Positions 1-9,621 of a stretch of 64,000 bases of DNA are shown here, piece after piece (the stretch's first letter is position 1; the number at the start of each line of letters is the position of its first letter). Where the stretch lies: assembly GCF_964212655.1 (NCBI RefSeq), contig NZ_OZ156465.1, positions 2,046,001 through 2,110,000 on the forward strand. The letters are read 5' to 3'. The notes under the pieces are model-generated. The model was not told the DNA's origin. It worked only from the letters and a program-made list of their open reading frames with translations, and did not search any database. Both the position numbers and the translations under genes were made by a program. Source of the DNA: Candidatus Thiodiazotropha sp. LNASS1. GTDB lineage: Bacteria; Pseudomonadota; Gammaproteobacteria; Chromatiales; Chromatiaceae.

Positions 1-1679
1 GATCCGGTTGCGATAACGATCGCATCGGGGGTACCGTCGCAATCACTGATCACATAGCCACCCTTTGCGATATTCGCAATCTGCTCGTCGCTACGTTCCT
101 GGTGTGCCAGGCCCTGGCGGGAAAAGATCAATGAGGAAGGTCCGTCTTTCTTCTCAATGGCGGCCTTCCAGGCGACGGCCGTTTCGACGCCGTCGCAGGG
201 ACGCCATACATCCATGTTCGGAATCATGCGCAGGGTTGGAATCTGCTCGATCGGCTGATGAGTGGGGCCGTCCTCGCCCAGACCGATGGAATCGTGGGTA
301 TAGACAAAGATCGAGCGTAATTTCATCAATGCAGCCATGCGTAATGCATTACGGGCATATTCGGAGAACATCAGGAAAGTGCCGCCATAGGGGATGAATC
401 CACCGTGCAGTGCGACACCGTTCATGATTGCGGACATGCCAAACTCACGCACACCGTATGAGAGATAGTTACCGTCGGCGTTGCCATCGGTGATCGAGCT
501 CGATCCGGACCAGGCGGTCAGGTTCGAGGGGGTCAGGTCGGCCGACCCACCCATAAATTCAGGCAACAGGGGACCATAACCGTTGAGTGCGTTTTGCGAT
601 GCCTTACGGGTTGCCGGCGATTCTGCCTTGGCGTTGACCTCAGCGATGAATTTGGCGACCTCCTCATCCCAGTTTGCGGGCAGATCACCCCCCATGCGCC
701 GCTTGAATTCCGCCGCGAGTTCCGGATTGGCCCCGGCATAGGCCGTAAACTTATCATTCCATGCGTTTTCGGCACCGGCGCCTGCATCCTTCGCATCCCA
801 GCCCGCATAGATCTCATCAGGAACCACGAACGGCTCATGCGACCAACCCAGCTGTTCCCGGGTGGCGGCGATTTCATCATCACCCAATGGGGCGCCATGA
901 CAGTCATGACTACCCGCCAGATTGGGCGAACCGAATCCGATGGTGGTCTTGCAGCAGATCAGTGACGGCTTGTCGCTCATCGACTTGGCTGCCTCAATCG
1001 CCTGATCCACGGCATCCGCATCATGGCCGTCCACATTGCGAATCACATGCCAGCCATAGGATTCGAAACGGCTAGGCGTATCATCGGTAAACCAACCTTC
1101 GGTCTCACCGTCGATGCTGATACCGTTGTCATCCCAGAAAGCGATCAGCTTGCCCAGACCCAGGGTACCCGCCAGTGAGCAGGCTTCATGTGAAATACCC
1201 TCCATCATGCAGCCGTCACCGAGAAATGCATAGGTGTTGTGGTCAACGATCTCATGACCTGGCTTGTTGAATTGTGCTGCAAGGGTTTTTTCGGCCAGGG
1301 CCATACCAACCGCATTGGTGATACCTTGTCCCAGCGGTCCGGTGGTTGTCTCAACACCCGGTGCATAACCGTACTCCGGGTGACCCGGGGTCTTGGAGTG
1401 CAGCTGGCGGAAACTCTTCAGGTCATCGATACTCAATCCATAGCCGGTCAGGTGCAGCAGTGAATAGATAAGCATTGAACCATGACCGTTGGAGAGAACA
1501 AAGCGGTCGCGATCCGCCCACTCCGGATTGGCCGGATTGTGCTTCATGTGGTTGTTCCACAGCACCTCTGCGATATCGGCCATACCCATGGGCGCACCAG
1601 GATGACCCGAATTGGCTTTCTGTACGGCATCCATACTCAGGGCACGTATGGCATTGGCGAGTTCTCTTCGTGAGGACAT
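1..1679 (-). CDS. tkt: Transketolase, 3'-truncated by window edge
   Basis: Thiamine diphosphate enzyme of the pentose phosphate and Calvin cycles that moves two-carbon units between ketoses and aldoses in the cytoplasm. About 559 residues are readable without a stop. The protein starts [17 protein letters not shown] and contains [18 protein letters not shown] near residue 22 and the ThDP motif GDGCMMEG. The sequence runs off the window at IVIATGS, so roughly the last 100 residues of a usual 660-residue enzyme are missing. A GAGGGGTC ribosome site precedes the ATG. The neighbouring methyl-cycle genes lie on the other strand. Identification is very secure; whether it serves mainly carbon fixation cannot be told from this fragment. 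Confidence 0.97.
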   Translation of the reverse strand, partial: MSSRRELANAIRALSMDAVQKANSGHPGAPMGMADIAEVLWNNHMKHNPANPEWADRDRFVLSNGHGSMLIYSLLHLTGYGLSIDDLKSFRQLHSKTPGHPEYGYAPGVETTTGPLGQGITNAVGMALAEKTLAAQFNKPGHEIVDHNTYAFLGDGCMMEGISHEACSLAGTLGLGKLIAFWDDNGISIDGETEGWFTDDTPSRFESYGWHVIRNVDGHDADAVDQAIEAAKSMSDKPSLICCKTTIGFGSPNLAGSHDCHGAPLGDDEIAATREQLGWSHEPFVVPDEIYAGWDAKDAGAGAENAWNDKFTAYAGANPELAAEFKRRMGGDLPANWDEEVAKFIAEVNAKAESPATRKASQNALNGYGPLLPEFMGGSADLTPSNLTAWSGSSSITDGNADGNYLSYGVREFGMSAIMNGVALHGGFIPYGGTFLMFSEYARNALRMAALMKLRSIFVYTHDSIGLGEDGPTHQPIEQIPTLRMIPNMDVWRPCDGVETAVAWKAAIEKKDGPSSLIFSRQGLAHQERSDEQIANIAKGGYVISDCDGTPDAIVIATG

Positions 1680-1964
1680 TGACCCCTCCTGATTAGAAAA
1701 AGTTAGTAATCTGTATCTGTCGGATAAAAGTTATTGTGTGGCAAGCCACTGAATTCGTTATCAATAAACCCCATTTTCACACCCCTACGCATTGATATTT
1801 ATCGGTGTACCGGGATGTTGACCCCTATTGCATAACCGAAGTCCGGAAGGGCAAAAGGTGAGCTATTCTGACCCAAGCCCCCTATCTGGGCAAAGCAGCT
1901 GACTTTACGGGGCAATAAGCTGGCTTGATGAATAAACCCTAATATCCTAATAAACAATGCAGTT

Positions 1965-2534
1965 TCAAGTAGTTGGCTCTTCTCTCCACTTGATTGAGCA
2001 ACCCATGCTGGGTATTTGCTCCTGCGGTCCATGACCCGTCTCAGCCACCAATTTCATGGCTTCATAGAGATCCCGCCGCACATCTGAGGGAGCTGTCTCT
2101 TTGCGACTCTCATCCAGACGGCCACGATACTGCAGCTCCAGCGCCGCATTGTAGCCAAAGAAGTCGGGGGTACAGACGGCGCCATAGGCCTTGGCGACGG
2201 CCTGGGTCTCATCAAACAGATAGGGAAAGGGATAACCCATTTGCTTGGCAACCCGTTGCATATTTTCGAATGAGTCCTCTGCATATTCGGCAGGATCGTT
2301 CGACATGATTGCCACAGTATTGATGCCAAGTTGAGCTAACTCTTTGGTATCCCGAACAATCCTCTGCTGCACAGCCTTGACATACGGACAGTGATTACAG
2401 ATGAACATCACCAGTAAACCGCGCTCACCAGCACACTGCTGCAGGGACCAATCCCGGCCGTCGACACCCGGTAAATTAAAATCCGGGGCGGGTGCGCCAA
2501 AGTCGCATATTGGGGTTTGTAAGGAAACCATCAT
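1965..2534 (-). CDS. Thioredoxin-like / AhpC-TSA fold redox protein
   Basis: A 189-residue cytoplasmic protein of the thioredoxin/peroxiredoxin-like fold. Near residues 15-50 it reads DFGAPAPDFNLPGVDG, typical of the redoxin start, followed by FICNHCPYVK, which carries a CxxC active site. That supports thiol-disulphide chemistry. I use the ATG at 2534 rather than the upstream in-frame start because AAAGGG lies just before it and the domain begins immediately; the extra 35 residues upstream look non-conserved. The protein has no signal peptide. The gene stands alone between tkt and metK. Substrate is unknown, and the family is usually annotated only as 'thioredoxin family protein'. Confidence 0.85.
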   Translation of the reverse strand: MMVSLQTPICDFGAPAPDFNLPGVDGRDWSLQQCAGERGLLVMFICNHCPYVKAVQQRIVRDTKELAQLGINTVAIMSNDPAEYAEDSFENMQRVAKQMGYPFPYLFDETQAVAKAYGAVCTPDFFGYNAALELQYRGRLDESRKETAPSDVRRDLYEAMKLVAETGHGPQEQIPSMGCSIKWREEPTT

Positions 2535-2711
2535 TGATCCCTTTAATACTATGAATTGATTGTGGGGTGGGGCATTATGCAAAAAGCAGGCTGATGTGTA
2601 AAATCCCGATTTCTCCTGTAGCTGACACAATCTGTTCACAGCTCGAGATCCGGCATCGTGTGATACTGGAAAAACTCCTCACATACACCTGTTGAAGTCT
2701 AAGGAATTTTG

Positions 2712-3896
2712 ATGGCAAAAGATTTTATTTTTACATCCGAGTCAGTTTCAGAAGGTCACCCAGATAAAGTCGCCGACCAAATCTCGGATGCCATGCTGGA
2801 TGCTATATTACAAACCGATCCCAACCCGGACAGGGCACGTGTGGCATGTGAAACGCTGATCAAGACCGGCGCTGTCATCGTTGCCGGCGAGATCAGCACC
2901 GAGGCATGGATTGATCTTGACGACCTGGTCAGAGAGGTTGTGTGTAATATCGGTTACACCAGCTCCGACGTTGGTTTCGACGGTTCCACCTGCGCGGTAA
3001 TGTCCCTGATCGGCAAACAGTCCGGTGATATTGCGCAGGGTGTCGATCGAACCAGCCCTGAAGAACAGGGAGCCGGCGACCAGGGAATGATGTTCGGCTA
3101 CGCCACTAATGAGACTGACGTGCTGATGCCGGCACCGATCACCTACGCCCATCGGTTGGTTCAAAGGCAATCGGAAATACGCAAGGCCGGAATCCTGCCG
3201 TGGCTGCGTCCGGATGCCAAAAGCCAGGTCACGCTGCGTTATGAGGACGGCAAGGTCAGCGGTATCGGTGCCGTGGTACTGTCGACCCAGCACGATCCGG
3301 ATATCGATAACGCCCATCTGCGCGAAGCTGTGATGGAGAATATCATCCAACCGGTCCTGCCCAAGGAGTGGCTGGATCAATGCCCCCAGGAGAAGATCCA
3401 TATCAACCCGACGGGCAGCTTTGTCATCGGTGGCCCGGTGGGTGACTGCGGTCTTACCGGACGTAAAATCATTGTAGATACCTATGGTGGCTCCGCACGT
3501 CATGGTGGAGGCGCATTTTCGGGTAAGGACCCATCCAAGGTTGATCGTTCAGCCGCCTATGCCGGCCGCTACGTGGCGAAAAACGTTGTTGCCGCCGGAC
3601 TGGCGGACCGCTGTGAAATCCAGGTCTCCTATGCCATCGGCGTGGCTGAACCCACCTCAATCATGATCGAGACCTTCGGCACCGGTAAAATAGCCGATGA
3701 GAAGATTGCGGAACTGGTGCGCCGGAACTTTGATTTGCGTCCCTACGGCATTCTGAAAATGCTGGACCTCCTGAACAGTGACCGTATCCAGTACAGAAAG
3801 ACCGCCGCCTACGGACATTTCGGCCGTGAAGACGAGGGATTCACCTGGGAGCTCACGGACAAGGCAGAACAGTTGCGGGAGGATGCCGGACTTTAA
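2712..3896 (+). CDS. metK: S-adenosylmethionine synthetase
   Basis: Makes S-adenosylmethionine from methionine and ATP in the cytoplasm. The 394-residue length matches the family. The N-terminal [13 protein letters not shown] motif contains the ATP-contacting His-Pro-Asp, [12 protein letters not shown] is the central signature, and [16 protein letters not shown] is the phosphate loop. The ATG at 2712 is preferred over the adjoining TTG at 2709 because AAGGA sits six bases upstream. I see no SAM riboswitch in the short leader. metK is followed by ahcY and metF on the same strand, so the block rebuilds the activated methyl cycle: SAM made, SAH removed, methyl-THF supplied. Confidence 0.98.
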   Translation: MAKDFIFTSESVSEGHPDKVADQISDAMLDAILQTDPNPDRARVACETLIKTGAVIVAGEISTEAWIDLDDLVREVVCNIGYTSSDVGFDGSTCAVMSLIGKQSGDIAQGVDRTSPEEQGAGDQGMMFGYATNETDVLMPAPITYAHRLVQRQSEIRKAGILPWLRPDAKSQVTLRYEDGKVSGIGAVVLSTQHDPDIDNAHLREAVMENIIQPVLPKEWLDQCPQEKIHINPTGSFVIGGPVGDCGLTGRKIIVDTYGGSARHGGGAFSGKDPSKVDRSAAYAGRYVAKNVVAAGLADRCEIQVSYAIGVAEPTSIMIETFGTGKIADEKIAELVRRNFDLRPYGILKMLDLLNSDRIQYRKTAAYGHFGREDEGFTWELTDKAEQLREDAGL

Positions 3897-4040
3897 GTTT
3901 AAAACAATTTTGAATTGATGTGCTCGCTGTACTCGCTTCTTTATTAAATTTCCGGAGTCTTTTGGCGATAAAATAACCCACGCGGAGCGCGCTCAGCAAT
4001 TCACAATTCAACATTCATAATTCATAATTGAACTTCCTGA

Positions 4041-4114
4041 CCGAGGAGCGCTGCAACGGGTGAACATCCGCCAGGCTCGGAAGGGATGCTTGATGCAATC
4101 AACCGCGCTCACTC
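4041..4114 (+). promoter_or_regulatory. SAH (S-adenosylhomocysteine) riboswitch
   Basis: The leader just before ahcY has the SAH aptamer signature: CGAGGAGCGCTGC at 4042-4054, CCAGGCTCGG at 4071-4080 and GCGCTCAC at 4105-4112. GAGCGC (4046-4051) pairs perfectly with GCGCTC (4105-4110). CCGAG (4041-4045) pairs with CTCGG (4076-4080). These two helices cross, giving the expected pseudoknot, and CGGGT/ATCCG (4057-4061/4066-4070) forms the inner hairpin. In this class SAH binding turns on ahcY. The ribosome site AGGAG at 4124-4128 lies directly downstream, so control of initiation is plausible. Confidence 0.93.
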
Positions 4115-4137
4115 ACGATAATCAGGAGATGACTACC

Positions 4138-5580
4138 ATGAGTGAGTTGACCAATTACAAAGTTACCGATTCGTCAAGTCAGTTTACCGACTATAAGATC
4201 GCCGACATATCACTGGCCGACTACGGACGCCGTGAGATTGCCATCGCTGAAACCGAGATGCCCGGCTTGATGGCGATCAGGGAGAAATACGCCCCACAAC
4301 AACCGCTCAAGGGAGCCCGCATCACCGGTTCCCTGCATATGACGATTCAGACCGCTGTACTCATCGAGACACTGGTTGCCCTTGGTGCCCAGGTTCGCTG
4401 GTGCTCCTGCAACATCTTCTCTACCCAGGATCATGCTGCTGCGGCGATTGCCGCCGAAGGGATTCCTGTCTATGCCTGGAAGGGAGAGACATTGGAAGAG
4501 TATTGGTGGTGCACCGAGCAGGTCCTCAATTGGCCGGACGGCGCTGCCCCGAACATGATTCTCGACGATGGCGGTGACGCAACCCTGCTGGTCCATAAAG
4601 GGGTTGAATTCGCCGATTCAGGTGCGGTTCCCGAACCTCAGGATGACGACCCCGAGGAGTGGCGTGTAATCCTGGGGGTATTGAAACGCAGTCTCGAAGA
4701 GGACCCCAAGCGCTATCACCGTATGGCGGAATCGATAAAGGGCGTCACCGAGGAGACCACAACAGGTGTCCATCGACTCTATCAGATGATGGAACAGGGT
4801 ACGCTGCTCTTCCCGGCCATGAACGTTAACGACTCGGTCACCAAATCGAAGTTCGATAACCTATACGGCTGCCGTGAATCCCTGGTCGATGGCATCAAAC
4901 GCGCTACCGACGTGATGATTGCCGGAAAAATTGCCGTGGTCGCCGGTTACGGCGATGTGGGCAAGGGTTGCGCACAGTCATTGCGTGGGCTGGGGGCTAC
5001 AGTATGGATCACGGAAATCGATCCCATCTGCGCACTCCAGGCAGCGATGGAAGGCTATCGCGTGATCACCATGGAAGAGGCGGCGTCCCAGGGTGATATC
5101 TTTGTCACCACTACCGGCAACTTCAAGATCATCACCCACGATCACATGGCGGCGATGAAAGACCAGGCGATCGTGTGCAACATCGGACACTTCGACAATG
5201 AGATAGACATTGCCGGCATCCGCCACTATGCCTGGGAAGAGATCAAGCCCCAGGTGCACCATGTCATCTTCCCGGACGGCAAGCGCATTATCCTGCTCGC
5301 CGAGGGCAGATTGGTCAATCTGGGGTGTGCCACGGGACATCCAAGTTTTGTCATGTCCAACTCTTTTTCCAATCAGGTATTGGCGCAAATTGAGTTTTTC
5401 ACCCAAGCGGAAAACTACAAAAACGAGGTCTATGTACTGCCCAAAAAACTGGATGAAGAGGTAGCCCGGCTACACCTGGAAAAGATCGGCGCCCATTTGA
5501 CGACCCTCACCCAGGAACAGGCTGACTATATCGGCGTGCCTGTCGAAGGACCGTATAAACCCGATCACTACCGCTACTGA
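4138..5580 (+). CDS. ahcY: Adenosylhomocysteinase (SAH hydrolase)
   Basis: Cleaves S-adenosylhomocysteine to adenosine and homocysteine, removing the inhibitor left by methyl transfer; NAD-dependent and cytoplasmic. The 480-residue protein has GALVE-like substrate segments ([19 protein letters not shown]), the [15 protein letters not shown] motif, and the NAD loop [15 protein letters not shown] near residue 270, and it ends in the canonical KPDHYRY. The reading frame stays open upstream into the riboswitch, but the ATG at 4138 follows AGGAG with a nine-base spacer and gives the family N-terminus. The SAH riboswitch immediately upstream indicates induction by its own substrate. metF follows 163 bases later. 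Confidence 0.98.
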   Translation: MSELTNYKVTDSSSQFTDYKIADISLADYGRREIAIAETEMPGLMAIREKYAPQQPLKGARITGSLHMTIQTAVLIETLVALGAQVRWCSCNIFSTQDHAAAAIAAEGIPVYAWKGETLEEYWWCTEQVLNWPDGAAPNMILDDGGDATLLVHKGVEFADSGAVPEPQDDDPEEWRVILGVLKRSLEEDPKRYHRMAESIKGVTEETTTGVHRLYQMMEQGTLLFPAMNVNDSVTKSKFDNLYGCRESLVDGIKRATDVMIAGKIAVVAGYGDVGKGCAQSLRGLGATVWITEIDPICALQAAMEGYRVITMEEAASQGDIFVTTTGNFKIITHDHMAAMKDQAIVCNIGHFDNEIDIAGIRHYAWEEIKPQVHHVIFPDGKRIILLAEGRLVNLGCATGHPSFVMSNSFSNQVLAQIEFFTQAENYKNEVYVLPKKLDEEVARLHLEKIGAHLTTLTQEQADYIGVPVEGPYKPDHYRY

Positions 5581-5658
5581 CAGGTGCAGTTGAACCGGAA
5601 TCGACTGATCCGCTTGCCAATCTGGCGGGCAGTTCCGCCATGCTGATCACTGATCGCG

Positions 5659-5689
5659 CATCAGGGTGCGGCTCCGCTGCATCCTGATG
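5659..5689 (+). terminator. Hairpin between ahcY and metF, possible attenuator
   Basis: CATCAGG at 5659-5665 pairs with CCTGATG at 5683-5689, enclosing a second GC-rich pairing of TGCGG with CCGCTGCA. Only a short TTTT run follows at 5693, so intrinsic termination would be weak. It may limit read-through from ahcY into metF or simply protect the ahcY mRNA end. Confidence 0.45.
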
Positions 5690-5743
5690 AGCTTTTCCAG
5701 CGACAGAGGCCAAATTAGAATTCAGTGCTAAATAGACCCAGCT

Positions 5744-6592
5744 ATGCATACAGAACATCAACAACGAAACTTCAGCTTCGAACTCTTCCCGCCAAAGACG
5801 GAAAAGGGTTTGGAAAACCTCAAACTGAATGTAGCTGAGCTGAACACCAAGCAGCCAGCCTACTTTTCTGTAACCTATGGTGCCGGCGGATCCACTCGGC
5901 AGCGGACATTCGATACTGTAGAGTGGCTGATGGATGAACAGATTACCACTGCCCCCCATCTCTCCTGTATCGGTGCCAATCGGGACGAAATTCTACAGAT
6001 TCTCGAACACTACAAGTCGATAGGCATTCGCCGTCTGGTTGCGCTGCGAGGCGATCTGCCCTCGGGCACAGGACTTGGTGAGCTAGGTGACCTGAACCAT
6101 GCCAATCAACTGGTGGAACTGATCCAGGAGACCTATCCTCGCTTCTTTCATATCGAGGTCGCAGCCTATCCCGAGTTTCATCCCCAGGCGAGCAGCCCGG
6201 AACAGGACCTGATTTATTTCAAGCGCAAGGTAGAAGCAGGTGCGGACAGCGCCATTACCCAATACTTCTATAATGCCGATGCCTATTTTCGATTTCTCGA
6301 TAACTGTCAACAGCTGCAGATCGATATCCCAATCGTCCCTGGCATAATGCCGATAACAAATTTCACCCAACTGGCCCGTTTCTCCGATGCCTGTGGTACG
6401 GAGATCCCCCGCTGGTTGAGAAAACGGCTTGAAGGATTCGGTGACGACCTGGAGGCGATTCGCAGCTACGGTACCGAGACCGTAATCCGGTTATGTGAGC
6501 GCCTATTGGAAGGGGGAGCACCGGGACTGCACTTCTACACCATGAATCAGGCTAAACCGACCCTTGCTATCTGGCAGGCTCTATCACTGTAA
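5744..6592 (+). CDS. metF: 5,10-methylenetetrahydrofolate reductase
   Basis: FAD enzyme reducing methylene-THF to methyl-THF, the methyl donor for homocysteine remethylation. The 282-residue protein opens with NFSFELFPPKTEKG, including the catalytic Glu. It shows FSVTYGAGGSTRQRT, LVALRGDLP, AAYPEFHP, KVEAGADSAITQYFYN and VPGIMPITNF, all family signatures in the right order. Length is normal for bacterial MetF, which lacks the eukaryotic regulatory domain. No strong ribosome site is visible before the ATG, so translation may be modest or coupled. It completes a metK-ahcY-metF methyl-cycle block. Confidence 0.97.
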   Translation: MHTEHQQRNFSFELFPPKTEKGLENLKLNVAELNTKQPAYFSVTYGAGGSTRQRTFDTVEWLMDEQITTAPHLSCIGANRDEILQILEHYKSIGIRRLVALRGDLPSGTGLGELGDLNHANQLVELIQETYPRFFHIEVAAYPEFHPQASSPEQDLIYFKRKVEAGADSAITQYFYNADAYFRFLDNCQQLQIDIPIVPGIMPITNFTQLARFSDACGTEIPRWLRKRLEGFGDDLEAIRSYGTETVIRLCERLLEGGAPGLHFYTMNQAKPTLAIWQALSL

Positions 6593-6604
6593 ACGCCGGG
6601 TCAA

Positions 6605-6626
6605 TAACAGGCCCTAGGGCCTGTTA
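6605..6626. repeat. 22-bp perfect palindrome, part of a dispersed repeat
   Basis: A perfect palindrome centred on CCCTAGGG lies between the convergent metF and kinase genes. Its right half and following bases (CTGTTAACACCAATCC) recur imperfectly on the minus strand at 8931-8957 and on the plus strand at 39475-39508. It may act as a bidirectional transcription stop or be a short interspersed element. Confidence 0.6.
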
Positions 6627-6644
6627 ACACCAATCCGATCAGCC

Positions 6645-8744
6645 CTAGGTAGGAACAGGATGCGGTTCTCCGGGAGAGGGTCGATTGACACTTAATCTGC
6701 ACTGTTCGATGATTGCATCCAGCATCTCCGGTTCAACAGGTTTGGTCAGAAAACCGTCCATACCCGCTTCCACACAACGATCAAACATCTCGTGCACACT
6801 GTTTGCAGTCAATGCATAGATCGGCATATAACGATGCTTGGGTTCGATGCTTCGATAACGCCGTGTAAATTCCAGTCCATCCATGTTGGGCATGCGCAGA
6901 TCGATAAAGGCCAACTCATAGTCATCATCGGAAACCGCTTGCAGTGCCTCGCTGCCATCCTTGGTTATCCGCACCCTGTGACCGCGTTGGGTTAACAAGG
7001 TGGAGATCACTTTTGCCGCAATGGCGTTATCCTCGGCTAACAGTACATTGATACCCTGCTTATCCCCCGATTCGATGTCAGCCGGGTATAGATTAAGTTG
7101 CCGGCTCGATCTGATACCCAGTGCCCGCATCGCCATCTGGGTAAACTCTGATGCGAGAAATGGTTTGAACAGGGTATTTTCAGGGTTTTTGATGACGCCC
7201 ATATCCTGCATATGACCACGATACCCGGCGATGATTAGAGGCAGTGTGGGCACTACCGCATGAGCCTTATAAAGAATCTCCTGTATGGATGTATCGTGTA
7301 ATGAATCGCAGACCATCATTAACTCAACACTGTTGTCCAGGCTGGCAAGAAAATCACCTGGACGATTGGCAGTTATCACCTTCATGCACAGCTCCCGAGC
7401 AACTGCGCTATGCAACTCCATTGCCTTGGAATCCTCCTCATAGATGAGTATGCAGCGACCCTCTAGCTGAAAAGCCTCCCCCTCTTCCACCTGACCATCC
7501 CTCATCTGCAGTGGCAGCCTGACACTGAAGGCGGATCCCTCGCCCAACTGGCTGACGACTTCCACCGTCCCACCCATCAGCCGAGTCAAATCACGCACCA
7601 CAGTTGTGCCCAGTCCCGCTCCCTCAAAACGGCGTGCATTGCCGATATCCGCTTGCCAGAAACTCTCGAACACTGCCTCCTGGCGGTCTTGTGGAATACC
7701 GATGCCTGTATCCTCTACCCTGAGCAGAATATGGGGTTGAGCCAAAACCCCGGGGTCTTCCACCTTATCCAATTCGACGCGAATGTATCCTTTATCGGTA
7801 AATTTCACCGCATTACCCAGCAGATTAAACAGAATCTGCGAAATCCGTAGCCTGTCACCAAACAGTTCCTGTCCCACGTTTGGATCCACATGGCAGAGGA
7901 GCTCGATTTGCTTGTCATGAGCCATTTCTGCCTGGCTTGAGATAACACTCCTGACCAGGTTGCGAATATCGAACCATTCAGGCAGTAGTTCGAGTCTGTT
8001 GGCGTCGATTTTGGAGAGATCGAGCACATCACTGATCAATGACTTCAGCAGATGGGCCGATGATTGGATCGAGTGGAGATACTCTTTCTGTTCCATATCC
8101 AAGGGTGTTCCCTGCATCAGGCGGGTCATGCCGATAACACCGATCAAAGGTGTACGCAGCTCATGTGTCATGGTTGTCAAGAAATCACCACGGGCCTTCT
8201 TTGCGGACTCCGCCTCCTGTTTGGCAAGGTAAAGTCGCCTCAAGAGAAAATATTGATAGAGGGGGATCACCAGCAGTAGCAACAGGAAAAAGAAGGCATC
8301 GAAGCCATGGCTCTGCCAAGATTGCAGATAGATCAGCACCAGATTGTAAGCACTGAAATTGAGCAGGGTTGCCATCAGCAGGAGCCGTTTACCATATCTG
8401 GTCCCATAAGAGAGATAGATCCAGAGATAGATGAGGTAGAAAGGGCTGATGGCATCCGATGTCAGGACGATTGCCAGGCTGGTTGCGCTGACATCGACCA
8501 CCAGCATGATCTCCTTTCTGAACGGCAATTCATGTCTGTATCCAACGTTGATCAGCACTGCCAGGAAGAAGACAAAATAGCACCCATACAGGCTCAGATA
8601 GAGACTCGCACCAACCGGGTAGTAATCCGTGGATGTACCCAGCCACATAAACAGGATACTGAACAGCCATATGGCCAGTCTAACCAGTGCCTGTTGGTAC
8701 TCTGAGTTTGACAACAGCTCAGGATCGGAAAGTTTAGCGAACAT
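6645..8744 (-). CDS. RpfC-like membrane hybrid histidine kinase
   Basis: A 699-residue inner-membrane sensor. Residues about 20-170 hold five or so hydrophobic segments, with RYGKRLLLMATLL and VIPLYQYFLLRR before the kinase, as in the RpfC (DSF receptor) family. The phospho-acceptor box is TMTHELRTPL (His194). The N box is FNLLGNAVKFT, the G1 box DTGIGIP and the G2 region GAGLGTT. A degenerate receiver-like stretch (IYEEDSKAMELHSAVAREL) follows, then a true C-terminal receiver with LLAEDN, IDLRMPNMDG (Asp615) and TKP. Unlike RpfC it has no Hpt domain, so an external phosphotransfer protein is inferred. I chose the ATG at 8744; a TTG 27 bases upstream is the alternative. No rpfF or rpfG is adjacent, so the signal is unknown. 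Confidence 0.9.
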   Translation of the reverse strand: MFAKLSDPELLSNSEYQQALVRLAIWLFSILFMWLGTSTDYYPVGASLYLSLYGCYFVFFLAVLINVGYRHELPFRKEIMLVVDVSATSLAIVLTSDAISPFYLIYLWIYLSYGTRYGKRLLLMATLLNFSAYNLVLIYLQSWQSHGFDAFFFLLLLLVIPLYQYFLLRRLYLAKQEAESAKKARGDFLTTMTHELRTPLIGVIGMTRLMQGTPLDMEQKEYLHSIQSSAHLLKSLISDVLDLSKIDANRLELLPEWFDIRNLVRSVISSQAEMAHDKQIELLCHVDPNVGQELFGDRLRISQILFNLLGNAVKFTDKGYIRVELDKVEDPGVLAQPHILLRVEDTGIGIPQDRQEAVFESFWQADIGNARRFEGAGLGTTVVRDLTRLMGGTVEVVSQLGEGSAFSVRLPLQMRDGQVEEGEAFQLEGRCILIYEEDSKAMELHSAVARELCMKVITANRPGDFLASLDNSVELMMVCDSLHDTSIQEILYKAHAVVPTLPLIIAGYRGHMQDMGVIKNPENTLFKPFLASEFTQMAMRALGIRSSRQLNLYPADIESGDKQGINVLLAEDNAIAAKVISTLLTQRGHRVRITKDGSEALQAVSDDDYELAFIDLRMPNMDGLEFTRRYRSIEPKHRYMPIYALTANSVHEMFDRCVEAGMDGFLTKPVEPEMLDAIIEQCRLSVNRPSPGEPHPVPT

Positions 8745-9228
8745 ATGTGTGTCATCCCTTTCTAGACTCAAGCAACTCCATGCTGGCGCCTGTCAACTCC
8801 CATTCAATCACAGCTGATGGGCTGGGGCTGTTTTTCAGCCCGACGGCAGTATCATTCGCTCATATTAAGACTACTGGATTTCGTTCATTCCGCATTGCTG
8901 GACGAAAGAACAGTCTTGGCAGTACCGAATGGATAAGTGTTAACAGACCCTAGGGCCGCCCCTCTACACCACAGGGGTTAATATCAATGTAACATGATAG
9001 CAAGAAACAGGCTCTTTTTTTACATCACGCAAGTAATTGATATAAAAGGATTAATATAATCTGAACCAATAACGCATCCGGCTGTGACGAGCAACATCAG
9101 GTAACCCGAGCAATCTCCTCCTAAGTTCTTGCAGCAATCAGCCGATGTCTATCTTATCCGGACGAAACCCGTCTGGCAGTCCGGAATATCAGAACCGTCA
9201 CTACCCGTAATATGTAAGGCTGAAAGCG
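8745..9228. other. Intergenic region, no gene seen
   Basis: No convincing reading frame or RNA gene. It holds a small GGGCTG-TTTTT-CAGCCC hairpin near 8825-8841, a minus-strand copy of the dispersed CCTAGGG...TGTTAACAC repeat at 8931-8957, and an AT-rich stretch near 9030-9060 that may be the promoter of the PilZ gene. Confidence 0.5.
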
Positions 9229-9621
9229 ATGTATATTAAGAGGCCAAGCCAACACAACCAGGAAAACACGCTGCATCCCTCGGATCGGCGTACCATCAAG
9301 CGTCGTCACCTGATCTACTATCTGCGGGTATGGCAGATTGATCAAAACACAGTGATGGGGCATGTGGTTGATATCAATACCGAGGGCATGATGCTGATCA
9401 GTGAAAGCCCGGTAAAGACCGGTGAAGAGATGCACCTCGAGCTCCGCCTGCCTGACAGCGAGGGTGAACTCAGGTCCATGAGATTCAAGGCAATCTGCCG
9501 TTGGAGTGATAAAGATATCAATTCCGCCTTTTACGATTCGGGATTTGAATTCATCGACAAATCCCCGGAGGCAGGCGAGACACTGCAGAAATTGATCGAA
9601 GAGTACGGGTTTACCGATTGA
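9229..9621 (+). CDS. PilZ domain protein (putative c-di-GMP effector)
   Basis: A 130-residue single-domain PilZ protein. The basic RRTIKRRHL stretch at about residues 20-28 and DINTEGMML at about 48-56 correspond to the RxxxR and (D/N)xSxxG motifs that bind cyclic di-GMP. The serine of the second motif is replaced by Thr/Asn spacing but the glycine is kept. No signal or membrane segment is present. The 3' end overlaps the convergent Nudix-ThiE gene by 11 bases. Whether it affects motility, exopolysaccharide or something else cannot be told from context, although a hybrid kinase gene is next door. Confidence 0.88.
   Translation: MYIKRPSQHNQENTLHPSDRRTIKRRHLIYYLRVWQIDQNTVMGHVVDINTEGMMLISESPVKTGEEMHLELRLPDSEGELRSMRFKAICRWSDKDINSAFYDSGFEFIDKSPEAGETLQKLIEEYGFTD

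Noticed and set aside
1799-2032. 77-codon minus-strand frame after the thioredoxin-like gene
   Set aside because: It overlaps that gene in another frame and has no ribosome site or recognisable content.
2640-2711. SAM riboswitch upstream of metK
   Set aside because: The leader is short and shows none of the SAM-I, SAM-II or SAM-IV conserved strings.
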